From contig DKLZ01000016.1 of assembly GCA_002455955.1 (NCBI GenBank), positions 68,546 to 94,756 of the forward strand: DNA of 26,211 nucleotides, written 5' to 3'. The DNA comes from Dehalococcoidia bacterium UBA6627 (lineage in GTDB: Bacteria; Chloroflexota; Dehalococcoidia; UBA2979). Made by a program: the position numbers and the translations under genes. Each line of letters starts with the position of its first letter. Position 1 is the stretch's first letter. The notes below the pieces were generated by a model. The model was not told where the DNA came from. It searched no databases and saw only the letters and a list, made by a program, of their open reading frames with translations. Below are positions 22,029 to 26,211 of this stretch, in pieces.

Positions 22029-22034
22029 TATAAT
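22029..22034 (+). promoter_or_regulatory. Consensus -10 element TATAAT just before the LysR gene
   Basis: A perfect TATAAT ends seven bases before the GTG at 22041, so transcription would start at about the first codon. No -35 hexamer is recognisable at the right distance. This arrangement is typical of leaderless genes. Confidence 0.45.
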
Positions 22035-22040
22035 AATGTA

Positions 22041-22958
22041 GTGACTACTACTATGAACTTAAAGAATCATTTGAATTCCAGGCGAATACCTCAGCTGACC
22101 TTGCAGCATCTGGCATGTATTCGTGCATTGAAACAGTTGGAAACTGTGACAGAGGCAGCCCAAGAGTTAGGAGTAAGTCAGCCAGCAGTCTCACAGGCAC
22201 TCTCCGAGATTGAGAGACGACTGGGGGTGGGATTGTTCGACAGGCGCGGTCGGAGGCTGCATCTAAATCAGGCCGGATGGCATATAGCGAGATTTGCTGA
22301 CGATGTACTCGGGCAGGCTGAGGCATTGGAACTCTGGTTGAACGAGTTCCGAGCGGGTCGGTCGGGTATTGTGCGGGTGGGCATGATCGATGCCGCAAGT
22401 CTATATGTACTACCAACCGCGTTGAGAGCCTTTCGAATGAAGCGACCAGATGTCGAATTGCGACTGACGGTTGAACGAAGCGGTCTATTGTTAGATCAGT
22501 TGCGCCGACGCGAATTAGATCTAACTTTCGTAGTTGCTCCTGTCGCTGCAGAATTTGAGGCAATAGAAATTCTCCGGGAGCCGCTTTATCTGTACGGTCC
22601 TCCGGAAGATAGAGATCCAGTAACGGGAGACTGGGTACTGTTCCCACTAGGACGGCAGACCCGCGCACTTATTGATGAAGGATTGAGCCGAATGGGGATA
22701 CGTCCTCGAGTGACGTTGGAGAGTGACAGTCCTGATGTTTTACGTCAGATGGTGGCACTAGGGATCGGTTGGAGTGTCTTACCTGCCGGAGTTGCTGAAT
22801 CCGGAACAGAACCAATCACTCGATTTTCCGATGAACCAGTAGGTGTGCGGACTATTGTTGCTGTGACTCGTGCAAACGAGGAGCCCGATCCTCGACGAGA
22901 AGCCTTCCTCGAATTTGCGTTATCTAGCGAGTCTCATGACTATAGCTCCAGAGGTTAG
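22041..22958 (+). CDS. LysR-family transcriptional regulator
   Basis: A 305-residue LTTR. The N-terminal winged helix-turn-helix (about 18-76) has the classic pattern TEAAQELGVSQPAVSQALSE followed by LGVGLFDRRGRRLHL. A linker helix and the periplasmic-binding-protein-like effector domain (about 105-290) follow, beginning GIVRVGMIDAAS and including QLRRRELDLTFV. The effector is unknown. I chose the GTG at 22041 because a TATAAT stands seven bases upstream, suggesting a leaderless message. An ATG at 22053 is the alternative; neither has a Shine-Dalgarno. It is divergent from ino1, which it may control. Its stop overlaps the convergent truB stop by four bases. Confidence 0.93.
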   Translation: MTTTMNLKNHLNSRRIPQLTLQHLACIRALKQLETVTEAAQELGVSQPAVSQALSEIERRLGVGLFDRRGRRLHLNQAGWHIARFADDVLGQAEALELWLNEFRAGRSGIVRVGMIDAASLYVLPTALRAFRMKRPDVELRLTVERSGLLLDQLRRRELDLTFVVAPVAAEFEAIEILREPLYLYGPPEDRDPVTGDWVLFPLGRQTRALIDEGLSRMGIRPRVTLESDSPDVLRQMVALGIGWSVLPAGVAESGTEPITRFSDEPVGVRTIVAVTRANEEPDPRREAFLEFALSSESHDYSSRG

Positions 22959-23890
22959 CCGGATGGTAATACGCGATAAGGATGCCAAGCACCGACCACG
23001 AGGCCTTGTTGCAGGAGCGCGACTAATTCTCCGTTCGGCCCGTAACAGCGGGCGCGTTGAGCACCGCGGTCTTTGCGTGGTGGTGCGGTATAGCCCGAAT
23101 TAGGTCTGGCTGTAATGTCACGTCCTTGTCGCAATTCTGCCACATCATTCTGACCGACAATCACTGCAGGCCACGAAGTGAGAACGACGTCGAGAGCGTG
23201 TACTAGGTTGTCCTTTGTACCTGTTTCCAGAAGTTCGCATGCGCGATCGAGGGAAGTGGCTTTCGCGACGTCAAATGGGCCCACAGCAGTGCGGCAAAGA
23301 CCAGCGAGATGCGCACCGACTCCTAGTGCGGAACCAAGGTCGGAAGCTAGGGACCGTACGTAGAAACCGCGGCTGCTAGTTACGTTGATAGTGAGTGCCG
23401 GCATTTGAGGATTACTCGTGTCAAGATCATTTATTGTCAGATTGTAGACAGTGACCGGGCGCGCCTTGAGATCCAGTGGTTTGCCACTGCGGGCAGCACG
23501 ATAGGCTGGCACACCATCACGTTTAATCGCGCTGTAGGCAGGTGGTACTTGCTGAATGGTCCCTCGGAATTGAGGGAGATTCGCTTCGATAGCAGCTAGC
23601 GTTACTGTCGAGGCGTCCGATTCGGACGTTACTTGACCATCAGCATCGTAGGTGTCAGTTGACACTCCGAATCGAATAATCCCACGGTACGACTTAGGAG
23701 CATCGATGAGTTCATCAATAAGCTTTGTGGCATCACCGATAGCTATCGGAAGTACTCCGGTCGCCGCAGGATCGAGCGTGCCCGCATGTCCCACTTTGCG
23801 GATGCGAGCGGTGCGACGGATTTGGCGCACTACATCGAATGAGGTGATGCCAGGAGGTTTGTTGATGTTTAGAAAGCCGCGTAGTGTCAT
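22955..23890 (-). CDS. truB: tRNA pseudouridine(55) synthase
   Basis: Makes pseudouridine 55 in the T-loop of tRNAs. The 311-residue product begins with LNINKPPGITSFDVV and has the catalytic motif GHAGTLDPAATG with Asp40. VPPAYSAIKRDGVPAYRAAR and SSRGFYVRSLASDLG are further TruB signatures. A short PUA-like C-terminal region (about 240-305) follows. The ATG at 23890 lies three bases after the rbfA stop, so the genes are coupled. The 3' end overlaps the convergent LysR gene by four bases (TTAG serves both stops). Confidence 0.96.
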   Translation of the reverse strand: MTLRGFLNINKPPGITSFDVVRQIRRTARIRKVGHAGTLDPAATGVLPIAIGDATKLIDELIDAPKSYRGIIRFGVSTDTYDADGQVTSESDASTVTLAAIEANLPQFRGTIQQVPPAYSAIKRDGVPAYRAARSGKPLDLKARPVTVYNLTINDLDTSNPQMPALTINVTSSRGFYVRSLASDLGSALGVGAHLAGLCRTAVGPFDVAKATSLDRACELLETGTKDNLVHALDVVLTSWPAVIVGQNDVAELRQGRDITARPNSGYTAPPRKDRGAQRARCYGPNGELVALLQQGLVVGAWHPYRVLPSG

Positions 23891-23893
23891 CTC

Positions 23894-24256
23894 TCAGAGC
23901 ACGTGCCCGTCGTTGCTCGCGACCTCTCTCATGAGTGTTGTTAGTACTTCTGCCTCTTCCATCGATCGATCATGTTCGAACTGCAGCCGTGGTGCGCGAC
24001 GCAAGTGTACTTCCCGCGCAAGTTCACGATGAAGGAAGCCTTCACTGTGTTTTAGGCCGTCAAGGACAGAGTCGCGAAGTGAGTTGTCGCCGAGCACGCT
24101 GACGTAGACTTTCGCACGTGAGAAATCTGGTGCGACATCAACTCGAGTGATCGACACCATTACATTCGTTAGCGCCGGATGCTTCACACGTCGCCTGATC
24201 AGGTCAGACAGCACACTCTGTATCAGGTCCCCAACCTGCTCGGTGCGCCTGCTCAT
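23894..24256 (-). CDS. rbfA: 30S ribosome-binding factor A
   Basis: RbfA is a cold-responsive 30S maturation factor that assists 16S rRNA 5'-end processing. The 120-residue protein has the single KH-like fold with the family features RRTEQVGDLIQSVLSDLI at the start, then VSITRVDVAPDFSRAKVYVSV and LREVHLRRAPRLQFEHDRS-like segments. The ATG at 24256 has GGAGAAGG five bases upstream. It sits 34 bp after infB and three bases before truB, the standard gene order. Confidence 0.96.
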   Translation of the reverse strand: MSRRTEQVGDLIQSVLSDLIRRRVKHPALTNVMVSITRVDVAPDFSRAKVYVSVLGDNSLRDSVLDGLKHSEGFLHRELAREVHLRRAPRLQFEHDRSMEEAEVLTTLMREVASNDGHVL

Positions 24257-24290
24257 CTTGACCTTCTCCGTTAACCGTTCGATTGCTTAG

Positions 24291-26093
24291 TTAGAGAGTG
24301 CGCTCCATGTGATAGACAATGATTTCATCTCCTTCTTGGAAGTCACTGAAACCTTCTATCTGGATTCCGCATTCAAGGCCAGTGGCAACTTCACGGACGT
24401 CATCAGTGAATCGCTTCAGGTTTGAGATGTCATCATCATGAACGAGTTCGCCGTCGCGCATAACGCGGGCTTTAGCGTTGCGTGGCACAGTGCCTTCTCG
24501 AACATAGGAGCCGGCAATCGCATTTCTGCGACCAAGTCGGAAAACCTGACGCACTTCAACAATGGCATCTTGATTTTCTTCGAAGGTCGGCTCGAGCATG
24601 CCTTGTACAGCTTGTTCAATATCACTGATGATGTCGTAGATGATGTCGTAGAGACGGATCTCGACACCTTCTTGCTCGGCAAGACGCTTGGCACCAGTTT
24701 CTGGCTGGACATTGAAACCGATTATTACACCGGTTGAGGCAACTGCTAGCTGTACGTCGGATTCGTTGACGGTTCCAACAGATGCGTGGATAACCTTCGT
24801 ATTCACTTCGTCAGTGCTGAGGTTATCTAGGGTTTCTACTAGTGGTTCTAGTGATCCCTGAACGTCCGCTTTGAGGACAATGTTCATATCCTGAACGTTC
24901 CCCTTATGTATTTCGCCGAATAACGTATCGAGTGTGACCGTTTCGCGTTCCTCTCCTTCTGCTGCTAGGAGACGCGCTTTGTCTTCGACTTCCCGCTTTG
25001 CAATTTTTTCACTTGTTCGGACTTCAAAGCGTTCGCCGGCGGGAGGGACATCACTTAAGCCCATTACTTCAATAGGTGACGAGGGTCCTGCTTCCGTAAT
25101 GCGGTTCCCGTTGTGGTCAATCATTGCTCGAACACGTCCGGATGTGAGTCCGCAAATCAAAGCGTCACCTTGATGCAAAGTACCTGTCTGTAAAAGTAAT
25201 GTTGCGACAACACCGCGTTGACGGTCACTTGCAGACTCAAGGACGATGCCGACTGCATCGCGATCAGGGTTGGCTTTCGGCTGGTTGAGATCTGAGACGA
25301 GCAGTACGTTATCGAGCAACTCATCAATTCCATCACCTTGAAGTGCAGAGATGGGTACGACTACCTGATCGCCTCCAAAATCTTCAGGGACGAGTTCTAC
25401 CTCGGTAAGCTGTGTTTTCGTACGTTCCAAGTCAGCATTGGGAGCATCGATCTTGTTAATCGCGATCACCATCGGTACCCCGGCTGCTCGAACATGATCG
25501 ATCGCTTCGCGAGACTGAGGCATTAAACCGTCATCAGCAGCAATTACGATGATCGCGACGTCGGTAACTTGAGCACCACGAGCTCGCATTTGAGTGAAAG
25601 CTTCATGCCCCGGTGTATCAATAAAGGTAATAATGCGGCCGTCGGGGCCGCTCGCTTGATAAGCGCCGATATGTTGTGTGATACCACCGGCCTCAGAGGC
25701 AACAACGTTCGCACTTCGTATTTGGTCGAGGAGTGTTGTTTTCCCGTGGTCGACGTGCCCGAGGACAGCGACAATTGGTGGCCGATTTACGAGGTCCGTG
25801 TCGGCAGTGTCCTCAACAAGTCTTAATGAAGTAGTAGTCGTTTCAGTATCGCTGTCGCTAGTGTTCTCAAGATCGATACTGGAGGTTTCTCGCTCTTCCT
25901 CCTCGGGTTCGAATCCGAGATCGGTAGCCACTACGGCTGCTGTGTCGAAGTCGATGACCTGATTAATTGTGGCCATAACTCCGTTTTTCATCAGCTCTTT
26001 GATGATGTCAATGGAAGACACACCTAACTCATCCGCCAGATCGCTGACGATAATTGCCTGAGGTATCCGGACCGGGGTGGTCGGTTGGGTCAT
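24291..26093 (-). CDS. infB: Translation initiation factor IF-2, short form
   Basis: IF-2 delivers initiator tRNA to the 30S subunit and promotes subunit joining. The 600-residue product has an IF2_N helical domain (about 8-60) and an acidic Ser/Thr/Glu linker (about 62-100). The GTPase domain follows, with GHVDHGKT (112-119), DTPGH, NKID and SALQG. Then come domain II, the helical connector and the C-terminal fMet-tRNA-binding domain ending in FQEGDEIIVYHMERTL. It is shorter than the 700-900 residues of many bacteria because the long N-terminal linker is missing. The ATG at 26093 follows a GGAAAG nine to ten bases upstream. First complete gene of the infB-rbfA-truB unit. Confidence 0.97.
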   Translation of the reverse strand: MTQPTTPVRIPQAIIVSDLADELGVSSIDIIKELMKNGVMATINQVIDFDTAAVVATDLGFEPEEEERETSSIDLENTSDSDTETTTTSLRLVEDTADTDLVNRPPIVAVLGHVDHGKTTLLDQIRSANVVASEAGGITQHIGAYQASGPDGRIITFIDTPGHEAFTQMRARGAQVTDVAIIVIAADDGLMPQSREAIDHVRAAGVPMVIAINKIDAPNADLERTKTQLTEVELVPEDFGGDQVVVPISALQGDGIDELLDNVLLVSDLNQPKANPDRDAVGIVLESASDRQRGVVATLLLQTGTLHQGDALICGLTSGRVRAMIDHNGNRITEAGPSSPIEVMGLSDVPPAGERFEVRTSEKIAKREVEDKARLLAAEGEERETVTLDTLFGEIHKGNVQDMNIVLKADVQGSLEPLVETLDNLSTDEVNTKVIHASVGTVNESDVQLAVASTGVIIGFNVQPETGAKRLAEQEGVEIRLYDIIYDIISDIEQAVQGMLEPTFEENQDAIVEVRQVFRLGRRNAIAGSYVREGTVPRNAKARVMRDGELVHDDDISNLKRFTDDVREVATGLECGIQIEGFSDFQEGDEIIVYHMERTL

Positions 26094-26111
26094 CGTGTTT
26101 GCTTTCCGGAT

Positions 26112-26142
26112 TACTTGAGTATCACGGTTTCGCTATCAAGTA
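26112..26142. repeat. Seven-base inverted repeat between the upstream gene and infB
   Basis: TACTTGA (26112-26118) pairs with TCAAGTA (26136-26142) across 17 bases. It occupies the 63-bp gap before infB. It may be a processing site or a weak attenuator, but there is no U-tract and the stem is AT-rich. Confidence 0.3.
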
Positions 26143-26156
26143 TGGTCTATTTGCTA

Positions 26157-26211
26157 TTAGTTCTCGTCATCTTCATCTTCGAACAAATCGAATTCATCGT
26201 CGAATTCATCG
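26157..26211 (-). CDS. Acidic C-terminus of an upstream gene, probably nusA (partial)
   Basis: An open frame enters from the right edge on the minus strand and ends at TAA (26159-26157), followed at once by TAG. Seventeen residues are visible and are strongly acidic (DEFDDEF, then EDEDDEN). The immediate upstream neighbour of infB is usually nusA or ylxR, and acidic tails are known in NusA, so nusA is the best guess. A 12-base stretch is duplicated at the window edge, giving the repeated DEFD units. The sequence alone cannot confirm the identity. Confidence 0.5.
   Translation of the reverse strand, partial: DEFDDEFDLFEDEDDEN

Noticed and set aside
22051..22668. A 205-codon open frame antisense to the LysR gene
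   Set aside because: It lies wholly inside a clear LysR coding region, has no ribosome binding site and its translation is rich in Arg, Pro and Leu without any recognisable fold.

Overview
The window looks like a housekeeping stretch of a bacterial chromosome of moderate GC, densely packed on both strands with no mobile elements. I infer a member of the Chloroflexota (Dehalococcoidia/SAR202- or Thermomicrobia-like). The reasons are the mix of a type-2 TyrRS, a membrane-anchored MA-like metallopeptidase, a FusA2-like EF-G paralogue, an RF2 gene that keeps its programmed frameshift, and an actinobacterial-style phosphatidylinositol gene set. A deep-branching actinobacterium is the main alternative; no 16S rRNA or ribosomal protein gene is present to settle it.

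Layout. Positions 1-2425 (+): the 3' part of ribF, tyrS (ATGA overlap) and an unrecognised 153-aa protein. Positions 2484-9949 (-) run in transcription order fabD, fabF, fabF, recJ, then a FusA2-like GTPase; the first four are almost gapless and the last sits behind a structured 172-bp leader. Positions 10071-12290 (-): acpS then a bifunctional NAD(P)HX repair enzyme with an odd GGMP-repeat tail. Positions 12408-16017 (+): folD, prfB with its CTT-TGA-C frameshift site, and an ATGA-coupled membrane metallopeptidase.

Positions 16062-21935 (-) hold the most distinctive block: ino1, two LpxL/PatA-like acyltransferases, a PimA-like mannosyltransferase, a phosphatidylinositol-phosphate-synthase-like CDP-alcohol transferase, and a two-domain thioredoxin-fold protein. 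Together the first five could make inositol phosphate, attach it to CDP-diacylglycerol, mannosylate the product and acylate it, i.e. a PI-mannoside-like lipid pathway. A LysR regulator (22041-22958, +) is divergent from ino1 and may be leaderless. Positions 22955-26211 (-) are the translation/ribosome-maturation cluster, infB-rbfA-truB in transcription order, preceded by the acidic C-terminus of an upstream gene that is probably nusA.

No rRNA, tRNA, CRISPR array, insertion sequence or phage gene was recognised. No gap between genes exceeds about 195 bp. The small sites listed (hairpins, palindromes, promoter-like elements) were found by eye and are mostly low-confidence.
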